A stretch of DNA of 64,000 bases, from NCBI GenBank assembly GCA_030159075.1, contig BROG01000031.1, positions 801,501-865,500 on the forward strand. The letters are read 5' to 3'. How positions within the stretch are numbered: the first letter of the stretch is position 1; every line of letters starts with the position of its first letter. Positions 9,965-21,000 of this stretch are shown one piece after another. Both the position numbers and the translations under genes were made by a program. The notes below the pieces were generated by a model. The model saw only the letters and a program-made list of their open reading frames with translations, did no database searches and was not told the origin of the DNA. The stretch is from Atrina japonica. Its lineage: Eukaryota > Mollusca > Bivalvia > Pterioida > Pinnidae.

Positions 9965-11292
9965 CACTCCTCCCCGTTTAATTCAACAGGTTACCACGTT
10001 ATTAGAGCGACTGAACCATTGGTATGGAGTTAACACTAATTCTCTAATATAGAGCACGTTCACAAAGCTAAGAAAAGCTCTGATCCATATTCTATAAGAA
10101 AAAGGTATCCTCCCTTCAACAGTCCAGTCAAAAATTGGCTCCAATAAAGATGATAGTTAAGCCCTGTGAATGCCATACAAAGTCTGGGCATTTTGCAGCG
10201 TCATCCTCATCAGTTCCACAGGCCTGGTATCAAGGTGAGCCGATACTAAGGCGGCTACCTCTCCCAAATACGCCGGGGTACTGATTCTGGCACTACCTAG
10301 GGGAAAGTATGGAGAATCGGTCTCCAGCAATAGCCTGTTCTTGGGGATAGCTCGCAACCCATTAAATTGATCTGAATCAAATGAGCGGACTGCAGCAGTA
10401 ACACCAAAGTAAACTCTGGGAAACTTCCGCAGCCACATCTCAATGAGTTCGGCCTTCCCCTTAAAGCAGTGCACATGAACAAGCTGATTGCAGTCACACA
10501 ATAGCTCCATCATCATCAGACAACGACAATGAACGTCTGAACCATACTCATCACCTACAGGACCTCTCAGGTGTAACACCAGGGGCTGATTAGCTCTTGC
10601 AAGCCTCAACAACCACCTGAAAGTGTCCTCCTGTCGAGACCACTTAGAAGTAGGGATGGTACGGTCCAATCCGCACTCCCCCAAGGCAACAACCTTCGGA
10701 TGACCAAGTAAACGCTGGAGAACCAGTGTCCGCTCCACTGTGAGGGTATCGAAGTGCTTCGGATGAACCCCCACAGCTACCCTCCAAGGTCCTTTCAGTG
10801 TGAAACTCACATCTGGATAGGTCTTGGGTTCGCTGAACACAATGATTCCACCAATCACGTTAACTGGTATCGCTGGCTTATAAGTAACTCTGTTAGAGAA
10901 GCTATACTGAATCAGATCCTCAACAGTATGACCACTGTATGAGTTCCAGATTTTCAAACTGGAACGATCCAAATGGAAATGACTGTCGAAGACCTTAGGA
11001 ACTTCCAGTTCCGATTCGGAATCTAAATGAGATTCAGATAAATCTTCAGCTCCAGCCTCCCTCAACAGAATCACATCACCCACCTCTGAACTGGTGTCAA
11101 TCAGAGGCTGACTTGCTGGTGCGGTGTCAGCAGATGGTTCCCTCCTGGAAGGGGACTCAAACCTCACAAATTCCCGAACTTGAGATTGGCTACACCGCAT
11201 TAACAAGACCAGCATACACCTCCAAAACAGAAGAACCACTGGAGAATTAACAGGGTGGAGGGTGGTTGGCTCTAATTCCCGTTATCACCACA
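9938..11292 (-). mobile_element. TatD-carrying element with terminal inverted repeats and 29-bp direct repeat
   Basis: A 29-bp direct repeat (GGTTGGCTCTAATTCCCG, continuing to ACCACA) occurs exactly at 9938-9966 and 11264-11292. Just inside it are imperfect inverted termini: 9961-9984 (ACCACACTCCTCCCCG) and the reverse complement of 11243-11266 (ACCACCCTCCACCCTG), about 20 of 24 positions matching. The interior is almost entirely the TatD-like ORF on the minus strand. The left flank also forms a perfect hairpin, with GTGATAACGGG at about 9929 pairing with CCCGTTATCAC ending near 9963. Target duplications of 20-29 bp are unusual for DNA transposons, so the class is unresolved. The repeat may be a long duplication, a recombination site or part of the element. 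Confidence 0.55.
10157..11215 (-). CDS. TatD/TATDN2-like metal-dependent deoxyribonuclease, intronless
   Basis: The frame is open from about 11285 to the stop at 10157; the first ATG is at 11215, giving 352 residues. It is a TatD-family amidohydrolase-fold nuclease with all expected metal-ligand motifs in order. Counting from the open codon at 11239, these are FDSHFHLD (84-91), GVHPKHF (157-163), ALGECGLDR (185-193), LVLHLRG (220-226), VHVHCFKG (254-261) and LLLETDSPYF (303-312). The HCFxG, FGVTA and ETDSPYF segments resemble TATDN2 most. The first 16 residues are hydrophobic, then an acidic/Ser-rich linker of about 60 residues precedes the catalytic domain. Family members remove nucleotides from DNA 3' ends. 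It has no introns, unlike the other genes here, and sits inside an apparent mobile element. No frameshift or stop is seen, so it may be functional. Confidence 0.85.
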   Translation of the reverse strand: MLVLLMRCSQSQVREFVRFESPSRREPSADTAPASQPLIDTSSEVGDVILLREAGAEDLSESHLDSESELEVPKVFDSHFHLDRSSLKIWNSYSGHTVEDLIQYSFSNRVTYKPAIPVNVIGGIIVFSEPKTYPDVSFTLKGPWRVAVGVHPKHFDTLTVERTLVLQRLLGHPKVVALGECGLDRTIPTSKWSRQEDTFRWLLRLARANQPLVLHLRGPVGDEYGSDVHCRCLMMMELLCDCNQLVHVHCFKGKAELIEMWLRKFPRVYFGVTAAVRSFDSDQFNGLRAIPKNRLLLETDSPYFPLGSARISTPAYLGEVAALVSAHLDTRPVELMRMTLQNAQTLYGIHRA

Positions 11293-12390
11293 TATGGAAC
11301 AGACTGTAGAAATCGAGGATACCAGTGTGTGTCTTTTCGGGTAAATCGTGCTGCCCATAATTTTAACTTTCACACTTTGCACCACGGGTTAAAATCGTAC
11401 TTACTTTGGTTCTCTTTTCTAGAAAACGGCTTTATTTTTATTACATCTCTTCAGAGCTAAAAATTGCTGGCCAGTCTCATCACAGTATCTGTTTTGTCAA
11501 CTTCCGAAAAATGCAGGAAATTAGCTTTGCAAATTATTTTTAAAAGTCGGAGCCGGATATACATTTGCTTGATTATCCGTCTCTGTGGCAATGCGTAAAA
11601 AACACATAAATACACAGTGATGTAGAATGCAGCACCTTAGTGCAGGTTTGGACATGTGTTCAATTTCATAAATATTTTAACACTTAGTAAGAAAAATTAA
11701 ATTCATGTTCATGAAAAGATTTAATAATTTTTTGAAGAGTAAATAACGGAATGACATGTATTCAAGTAGTATTAAGTTGTACTGAATTGTTACGTTTGAA
11801 AGGCACTCTGATGTAAAATTGGGACTCCAGGGCAACCCATTAAAAGTGACCGTATGAGCTAATAAAAATAGATAAATAAATAAATACACAGTGGTGCATC
11901 TAAAAATGAATATAGTATAGCTGGTAACAAAAGGAGAATTATGCATTAGATATATATGTAATACATAAAGCATTAATTTACTCAGTACTCAAGCTCAACA
12001 ATTATTTTACAGTTTATTTTGACAATGTATAGTCGTTTATTATTTTTCATAATTCATATAAAATTCGGATTGCATTTAAGCCTACGGATTTCTTGTAAAA
12101 ATGAATAAATACGTTGAGTACGGTATGGTTAAAATTTGCAGATTATTTACTCAAACAATTTTTAATAAGCATATCTGAAATTTACCGACCGGTTTAAAAG
12201 AGAAATCATTCATTTATGTTAAACTATATCGCTAATGCTATCAATATGTAAACATGACTATAAACCAAGTGAAGCAGTCAGCTTACAGTTGCAGCATAGA
12301 TTTTAGGGTTTTTTTTAACCTTAAAATCAAGAAATGTCAGTTGAGCTTGATAACTTAGTAAAGTGACTTAGTAAGTGACTCCGGGCCCCT
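11293..12390. other. No gene seen
   Basis: AT-rich intergenic DNA. The frame at 11677-11973 on the minus strand is low-complexity and hydrophobic, with no splice or family support. Confidence 0.5.
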
Positions 12391-12855
12391 ATTTGTCACA
12401 GCTGCTACTGTAGGTTGGGTGTCGTATGTGTCACAGATGCTACTGTAAGGTTGGGTGTCGTATGTGTCAGGGGGGTGCTACTGTAGGTTGGGTGTCGTAT
12501 GTGTCACAGATGCTACTGTAGGTTGGGTGTCGTATGTGTCACAGATGCTACTGTAGGTTGGGTGTCGTATGTGTCACAGATGCTACTGTAAGGTTGGGTG
12601 TCGTATGTGTCAGGGGGTGCTACTGTAGGTTGGGTGTCGTATTTGTCACAGCTGCTACTGTAAGGTTGGGTGTCGTATGTGTCAGGGGGGTGCTACTGTA
12701 GGTTGGGTGTCGTATGTGTCACAGCTGCTACTGTAAGGTTGGGTGTCGTATGTGTCAGGGGTGCTACTTTAGGTTGGGTGTCGTATTTGTCAGGGGTGCT
12801 ACTTTAGGTTGGGTGTCGTATGTGTCACAGCTGCTACTGTAAGGTTGGGTGTCAT
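12391..12855. repeat. Minisatellite, ~35/36-bp unit, about 13 copies
   Basis: The unit is of the type GCTACTGTAGGTTGGGTGTC plus GTATGTGTCACAGAT. Variants alternate between CACAGATGC, CACAGCTGC and GGGGGTGC junctions and between TAGG and TAAGG. The unit length is not a multiple of three, so no frame stays open. Confidence 0.95.
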
Positions 12856-12865
12856 AGACCATTAA

Positions 12866-13188
12866 TATCATTTGAAACATATATAACATACTACATGTCT
12901 CTGATATCAGAGGAGACATATATAACATACTACTGTACATGTCTCTGATATCAGTGGAGACATATGTAACGCACTATATGACTCTGATATCAGTGGAGAC
13001 ATATACAACGCACTATATGACTCTGATATCAGTGGAGACATATGTAACGCACTATATGACTCTGATATCAGTGGAGACATATACAACGCACTATATGACT
13101 CTGATATCAGTGGAGACATATGTAACGCACTATATGACTCCGATATCAGTGGAGACATATGTAACGCACTATATGTTTCTGATATCAG
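12866..13188. repeat. Minisatellite, 39-bp unit with a 78-bp higher-order pattern
   Basis: About eight copies of a unit containing CTCTGATATCAGTGGAGACA and CGCACTATATGA. Units with TATGTAAC and TATACAAC alternate over five copies, giving a 78-bp dimer periodicity. Because 39 is divisible by three, open frames appear on both strands; these are not genes. GATATC palindromes occur in every unit. Confidence 0.95.
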
Positions 13189-13312
13189 CCAATTTGGCGG
13201 TAAATTATGACTAATTTGGAGCAAGCATCGGGATACACAGTCGAACACCCTTGTAATCTGACTGTAATATATGTCTCTGTTGATATACAGAACAGGTATG
13301 TTGGCACTTATT

Positions 13313-13315
<3 letters not shown>

Positions 13316-13398
<83 letters not shown>
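13316..13398. repeat. (AT)n microsatellite
   Basis: About 83 bp of uninterrupted AT dinucleotide. It produces a Tyr-Ile translation with no coding meaning. Confidence 0.99.
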
Positions 13399-13399
<1 letters not shown>

Positions 13400-13402
<3 letters not shown>

Positions 13403-15128
13403 CTCTAGACCTATCGGATATGCATTGTGGTTTCTATTTTTTCATGTGGAGCTTAATAAAACGTGTTTACATTCTATCGTGTGCCATGATTCCTACCTTC
13501 AATGCACAACTGTGTTACGGTATCCATCTTAAGTATGTGTCAACAACTGACATGTATCATAAAGTTTTTCTAGGTTATTTAAAAAGCGATGAATTTAGCG
13601 GAACGCGGTTTAAATCTCCGTCATCGGTTTTGTCTTTTCTTCTGAACATGACCGCGAAACTGAAATAGCGTAGTTGGCGATCACTGAGACTCTAATCTAG
13701 TCTTGATGTTGTGCCAGACTGAATGTACGGAAGCTCTGTATTGGTTATATTATATGTTGTGTATGGTATATAGGTATACACATGACAAGTCAATTATGAT
13801 TGTCGTATACGATAATACGTCATTCCACAGCTACATTTTTTTCGAGGGAGGGGGGTACGACTTCAACAAGGACGTTTCGGTACACTATGACTATGTTTAC
13901 TCGTGTTGGCTGATCTATATTTTTAAAAAATGTAGAATCTACTTGCATTCATCATGATTATTTTAATTCTTTATTTTGTCGATGCAGTATCTGTCCTATG
14001 GTAAATTAGAAAATAATATCCAATTCAATTCATTTTATTTTGAGACATACGTCTCATCAATTTCCTATAATACAAACAATAGCATATTATAGTACACATC
14101 ATGTTAAATGTTGAGCTTGACAATGTCACATTAGTGTTGGTGTAAAACAGGTCGGTAAGTACATGTCGATCCATAAAAAGTTTTGAATTCTTTTGATCGT
14201 TGATACTAATATAATGAAGTTAATATCAATTATCATTAAACAGTAATTACAAGGGATATACAGTAATCATGATACAAATCACCTAATCAAAGCAGGTTGG
14301 TATCGTAATTGCTTTATGGTCATTAGGAATAAATAGTCATAGAAAATCCCTGTAGCTAATACATGCATAACATGTAAATAATGAAAAAAAAATAACAATG
14401 AAATAATTCAATGTTTTAAATAATTTAAATTAATTGATGATGTAATTGAATTATATGTGTACATCGATACGGCACATTATTAAAACTGAAACAAATATCT
14501 AAAATGTGCTCAAAGTCGGTGGTCTGTGTTGTTAAGTCACACGAGTCAGAAGTGTAAGAATATACAGAAAGATGTAGATAGTTGAATTTTATTTAATTAT
14601 CATTTTATTAGACGTAATCCAATGCTACGAGCGCCAACGATTTTACACTTTGGATTGAGATGTTGACTTGCTAATCAAGTGATGTTTGATTAGTTACAGC
14701 ATTCCAGAATACGAGAAAACAAATCATCAATCATTCAGCCATGATATTTAAATGCTCCTGTTTGTAAAAACACCTTCTCACAAAGTGTGTCCTTTCTGAA
14801 TTTTTTTCTTTTAAGTCTTAGTCTTTCGTCGATTAAGTAATCATCACCGGAAACTTTGGTCATAAATTGATGATCGAAAACAAAACATCTATCTGTCAGC
14901 GATGATTGTTAGTTCCTGGTTGTAAAAACACCCTGTCATAGAGCACGTCCGAGTGCCTAATTACTATCCGGGGCGTTAATTGACTCCTCCAGGTATGTTG
15001 TGACTGTCAAAGCATCGTTTATTGCGCCTTGTTGTTGATTAAGTCTCAAATTGTCCCGCGAGAATTATCTACGAGTTATCTCCCTTCCAAGAGTAGTAAG
15101 TGTATAAGCAGTCACTATACGCAAGTAG
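13400..15128. other. No gene seen
   Basis: Intergenic sequence. Frames at 13207-13668 and 13703-13957 are extensions of the microsatellite or lack coding features. No RNA gene was recognised. Confidence 0.45.
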
Positions 15129-15129
15129 G

Positions 15130-15292
15130 ACAACCACAGGTGGACAAATTACAGCGGTTGCCGGTCATGTAAGGCAGGTGGTCGCTATATAGGGGGAAAA
15201 TATATAGTAATTCTCAAGGGGCAGTCCAAATTCGGTCGTTATGGACAGGAAGTCGTTATATGATGGGGGTTGCTAAGGCAAGTTTGACTGTA
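15130..15292 (+). repeat. Diverged copy of the GTGGTCGCTATATAG dispersed repeat
   Basis: Contains CAGGTGGTCGCTATATAGG, GGTCGTTATGGACAGG and GTTGCTAAGGCAAGTTTGACTGTA. It shares its layout with the copies at 969-1156 and 16617-16795 but is strongly diverged. Confidence 0.5.
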
Positions 15293-15542
15293 CATGTGAT
15301 TCTTCTGCTGGGAGGAAAAATCTTTCGATTTTTAGGATACATGTACCTTGCAGCCCTCCTGTCATGTCTCTGAATCTTCCGTCATTGGAAATTTCATGTA
15401 CCGAAACATACATACATGTAATTACCAAATAGCAAATGTCTGGTTAGCAGGTTTTACAGGTAAATAACCTGTGGGCATGTTAATTATTGAGGGTGTTAAT
15501 GATTATATAACATGGTCCAGTCCTCTGATTGGCAGTTAATTA

Positions 15543-15698
15543 AGGATTAACATTAACTATTCAGTTGTTTACTGAAAAATAACCAATGTTGAGGCAGAGA
15601 ACACTTTGTATATTGCGCATAACACAATACAAAAAGGTGTACTCTGCCTCAACATTGGTTATTTTTCAGTAAACAACTGAAAAGTTAATGTTTATCCT
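15543..15698. repeat. Near-perfect hairpin element, 57-bp arms
   Basis: Arms 15543-15599 and 15642-15698 are reverse complements at 55 of 57 positions (for example TTGAGGCAGAG against CTCTGCCTCAA). The 42-nt centre is itself partly self-complementary (ACACTTTGTAT against ATACAAAAAGGTGT). The structure fits a palindromic MITE or the fold-back of a recent duplication. A small-RNA precursor is possible but not shown. Confidence 0.9.
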
Positions 15699-16616
15699 AA
15701 TAATTTAATAAAAAGTGAAAAATACAATCTTTTAAATTAAATTTTAAATTCTTATAACGATATTTAAAAAATACAACAACAATTGATGATGAAGCGCAAT
15801 GATGTATAGAACAAGAACAAGTGCACCTGTTGTCGTAGCAACGGTTGACGTAGTTCTTGCATCATAGCAAAGTAGGTTACACAGATTTAACCTAGCATTT
15901 TCATTTTCACCTAATGAGGTGTTTTACAAAAAATTAAATTATTTGGTAATAAGACTACAGTAAGTCAAAGAGAGTTTGTGTATGTCATATGACACATGCT
16001 TGGATCATCGATGATTAGAAGCACGATTCCAGCCATCAAAAATAATTATTACAACTTCTTACAGTCTCAAAAGATAGTTGTAATGTAGTTCAACTAAAAA
16101 GATGACCAAAAAGATTTATCATTTTATTTATAATCAAGCATGCAAAGCATTTACCTCAAGGTCTGAATTGTCTTGGCTAAATAATCGATCAATATAAGGA
16201 AATCGGTCAAAAGTTATTACATGCAAAAAAAAAAAAGGGAATGACAACAAAACATCAATAAAAAGTTGATTAAAAATCTCGTTTTGAGACCAAATCTCCA
16301 GCTAAAAAATAAAAAATTTCCATTTATGGGATAGTAGTTGAACTGATTTTTATCACATGTATGTTATAGTAAAATATTAAACTAAGGTGGTAATGTATGG
16401 ATATGCATGTATATACTTTTGGAGATAAAACGTGTTTGCAATATCGTATTAAAGTAAATGATGAATAATATATTTACAAATGTACATGTAGTTTGCTTCA
16501 GCTGTATACATGTATAAAAATGTTGATAATATTTAAGATGCATGCATGTCCTCCAATATAAATGGAGGAAGGGGGGCAGTATGTATAGTTAAAGTATTAC
16601 TTGTACCAGTTATGTG

Positions 16617-16795
16617 CACAGTGAAACCTGTATATAACAACCTCCTTAGGGCACAAGAAAACCAGACATTATACGGAGGTGATCATTATATAGAGGTTGA
16701 TTTGTACACAAATGGTACTTTTGGGGACAGCAAAAAATGGTCTTTGTGACCAGGTGGTCTTTATACACAGGTGGTCACTAAAGCAGGTTTTACAT
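16617..16795 (+). repeat. Dispersed repeat, GGTGGTCTTTATACACAGG family, copy 2
   Basis: Runs from GTGAAACCTGTATATAACAA to AAAGCAGGTTTTACA and matches 969-1156 along its whole length. Frames inside it are not genes. Confidence 0.75.
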
Positions 16796-17629
16796 GTATA
16801 CCAGAATTCACCATGGTTAATCAAGTTGAAGCAGTCATTGCACAAAGAAATCCAAAACAGATTACATGTTCCTAAAATCCTGAAACTCCACTAGTATTGT
16901 AAACCTGGCTTGTTGCTTGATTATCAAAACTCCATTATATATTGAAGTGTGTTTACAACACCCCTGTTACACAGCTGTATGTAGACACACCTCACTGCTC
17001 CAATGGTCACAAAACCCCTTGACTGATGACTGGCAACCTGCATTACAAAATCATGATTTTATTTCATTTTGTTTATTTATTCATTTACCTGTATTCAACT
17101 ATTATTTACTTATTTATTTATTTTATTTTATTTGAAAAATTATTGAGGGTGCCCTGCCACCCCTTCTCCAACTTCCTTGCTATGGGTAAACATAGGTAAA
17201 CAATGTCTTCTGATGAAGTTATATAATATTAAACAATAATACTTAGAGGTAGTGAAAAATGAACTTGTCCTGGATTTTAGTTTGAGCGGGTGATGAGCAA
17301 AAATTTTCTTTGACATATTTTCTTATTTTGAAGTTTCAAAAATGCATAAACAAAATGCTTTCAAAATCTTTTTTTTACCAATTTCACTGATAATTAAATT
17401 CAAGAACAGAAACCAAATGCAGTCCAGTTATAAGGTAGATCTAAACAGATATATTTTAGTGGTACACTCTGTATTAAATGTTTAGATGATTCAGTTAACA
17501 TATCAAATAAATGTCAAAATCTATTGCAAAATTGGCTTCAGAATGCTGATAATGAAATCTACTGTATCATCTCAGTTGAATTAGAAATGAATACTTAAAA
17601 TTATTAAAACATAGTTTAAAATTTAACGC

Positions 17630-17852
17630 AAACAGCAGAGTTTTTGAAATTCGCAGGTCATACCAGAAAAACCGGTAAATTTTGCAAAAGTCTGGTGAAA
17701 TGTATCTGATAACTGGTCCAAATGACCAGTAATTTTCCATTTCATTTCAATTGGGTATATATATACATGTATATATATACACACCAGTAAAAAAGTTTCT
17801 TTGACCACTGAAATTCTTTTATATACTGGTCTGGTTGACCAGTAATTTTTTT
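17630..17852 (+). repeat. Dispersed repeat, ACCAGTAATTTT family, copy 1
   Basis: About 220 bp with AAAAACCGGTAAATTTTGCA, GACCAGTAATTTTCC, a TATATATACATGTATATATA palindrome, and a second GACCAGTAATTTTT. The reverse complement of this whole order is found at 63272-63477. Confidence 0.7.
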
Positions 17853-18050
17853 TTCATTATTTCAAAATATCTGAGACAGTTATTTTATCAAATAAAATGA
17901 CAATAAAACATAACATGATGTATCGGCTATTAAACTAGGGTAAGTCTGAAGGTGTGGAATTATTTTAAGTATTTCATGTCTTTGAATTTTGTTTTATTCT
18001 CCACCTTCAGATGAACAATATTTTAATGACCAAATATATTTTTTGTACAG

Positions 18051-21000
18051 TTGGAGGTCAGCTTTATAAGAAGATATGATGAAATGGCACATGCAGGAAC
18101 ACAATTTTTATACAGACATTCCAGAAATCAGTGAATCCTATAATGAAGACCTCCACAATGAAGAATTACTTTGCTCTTGTTATGGGAGAGGAAAATCAAT
18201 GAAGGATGTTGACTTTCCAAGGCTTCCTCATTTTAACATTCTAAATCAGAAACAGGTAATTCAATATCACGTTACAGGAAAATTGTCATTATATAAAACT
18301 AAAATGTTCCCGAGAGTGTACATACATGTGATGGTGGAAATTGTCACTTACAGAAAATACTTTAACAACAATTCTCAAGGGATAACTTCCAAGGAATAAC
18401 AATTTCCACTACAAGTTTACAACCCTCTCAGGAATGTTATATTATACAATATGAATAGGGATATAACACAAACATGGATTTACGTCCATTTGTTGGAGGT
18501 ATTTCGTAGAAAACTGTGTCAATACATTGTGGAAATTAAAAATTGTGTTTTTGTGTGTATACCTTAACCACTTCCTAGTTGAAAAGATGAAAAGAAAACA
18601 TGCAATAGTGTTCTCTGACCAGTTTATAAACAATGACTCTAATATAGAACAACTGCTATATACTTGTAAAAGGGAGTGAGGTCTCTTGAGGGGAAATACA
18701 TGGTAGGGTGACTAATTCTTGGTATGTTTTCAGCTTGAGTTCCCTCCTCAAAGCATGTTCCAACACTCTGTTTCTGATCCTAAATGCACACTGCATTTTT
18801 ACTTATCAATTCAATCTTTTCTTTTTGTTTTTGGTGTATGTGATCCAGGGCTTCCTCTCTTTCTCTTTCTCTTTCTGGTCAATTTTGATGAAATTTGGAA
18901 TTGATGGGTATCAAGGGATTGTGATTTCAGTAACATGGGTTTAGTTGCCATCTACAGCAAACTGAGGCTTCTGATTGGTCAAAATTTCAAAATTGTCAGA
19001 ATTTTTATGAAATTTGGAATTAATTGGATTGCAATTTCAATAGTATCGGTTTTGTTGCTTCTATCAAAATGTTAAACATTGTCTTATTTTGATGAAATTT
19101 AAAATTGACTGGTATCATCGATTGCAATTTCATCCCTATGGCTTTTATTCCTCAAAACCTGTGAAGAACAATTGCATATTTTTTGGTTGATAACACAACT
19201 TGCTTCACCGTTCAGGGGACATCAAGTAACAGTACCCTGTTACAATTATTGCTTGTTATTTTATTAACTTGAGCTAAGATCATAGCTTAGACTCAAGAAA
19301 ATATAAAAACACATAGATAGATAGATAGATAGATAACTTACTAAAACTGCCAATTCAGTAATTCTAGTACTGATTTAGTAAATACATGCCAATTTGGTAA
19401 TTCATTTTACCACTTTGAGGCTAGTTTATTTGTCATAGGACTGGTAAAATTTATTTCCAACTAGTCCAAGCATCCAGTGAGACAGAAATATTCAATTCTA
19501 ACCTGTCTCTCTAATGTAATGTGCTTTACATGATCTTTTGCAGAAAGAGTTCGAAAAATTATGCAGTTTAGGTGGTCAAGGTGCTTTGAACAACAAGTCC
19601 CGAGGAAGAGGTCGTGCAAGACTACTAAAGCAGTATGCAGATAAGTCATCACTGATTGGTCAGAAGTCCCCAAATTTTACCAACCTACAGGTACCTCCCA
19701 CTGTTGATGTATTACTGGTTAATAAAACAGTTGTGACTGTCATATTATGTCAAGTTGATTTTTCTAACATTGACTTTATATAGTTTGTGTTTATCTTATA
19801 CAACATGGCATAAGATTAGCTGTTGCCCAGTCACCAATACAAGTAAAAATTGTGCTTGGCAACATAAAATAGTCAGTATCGTCGCCCTGCTGGCGTTTAT
19901 CATACAAGTATTCTTCATGCAAAGAATTTAGATAAAAGTTGATTATTTGTATTTCGAAATCAATTTCTAAAAACCATTTAGAAGCTAAAATAATTATTTC
20001 ATGACAATTAAACACGTTAGTCTTTACATCATGGCCGAAAATGTCAAAGAACACATCGTGTGTTGACTGCTGTTAGATGCAAGTTATGAAGGAAGGAAGT
20101 GGATATTGTGTTTGTAAGAGAAGAACCGATACAGAATGGAATTGAATATCAGGATTTGTTAAAATGAAGATAACATTATACATTGTATGAAAGTTGTGAA
20201 AATGAAGTGTAGGTGAATAATAAAAATGAAAATAGTTATTGTAAAGAAAAGTTTTAATGAAATACATAAAATGGATGACTATTTTTTTATTTAACAAAGT
20301 GAACAATTATAATTACTTTTATACTGATACACAATAATAATAATGATGTATGAACAATTAATTTAAATGTACACGTATCATTCAGAGACTATACATTGTA
20401 TATATAATCTGTCAATGTCATTGTACAATTTGTTTTATTCTTCCTCTCTTCAGAATTTGAAAAATATGGTTGTTTTTATCAAATCAGGGAAAAAACTAAT
20501 CAAAACTTAAAGCGATATAAGCTGTCACAGTGATTATTTTTGTCCCCTGACATGTAATCGAGAATACCGGTATGATAAAATGTGTGTTCAAATACATTAT
20601 CAAACACATGAAATGTTGTAAAAGATCTTATTTTCGAAGTTATTTGTTTTATTAGAATTTAAGTTTTCTCGTACCTTAAAAATCCAGCTGTATTTTCGTA
20701 AACAATGACCTTTCGGATAGACTCTTTTGCCATATAAAATGTACTTCGTAATTCGGTCAGGGGATCTCGGTCCTTTGTGTGCTCAGACTATATTAAAGTC
20801 TGCCATTTTTTTTAGTGGTTTGGGGATCTTGGTTGTTTACGCTCTCTGACTATGTTAAATTCGGCCAATTTTATGTATTATATTTACTTTTAAAATGCTT
20901 TTCAATGCTATTTTTAAATACCTGAAGAAAATCTGATGAATGTATGAATAAATATATCTGGTCACTAAAAAGAATTTTTCTGAAATGAAGGGTGATATTG

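Noticed and set aside
9687..9965. 92-codon minus-strand frame with Arg-rich start
   Set aside because: It runs through a splice donor at about 9775 and into AT-rich DNA. More likely a non-coding exon or element end.
12907..13317. 136- and 91-codon frames on opposite strands
   Set aside because: Produced by a 39-bp tandem repeat divisible by three.
13207..13668. 153-codon frame with a Tyr-Ile run
   Set aside because: The (AT)n tract generates the run; flanks lack coding features.
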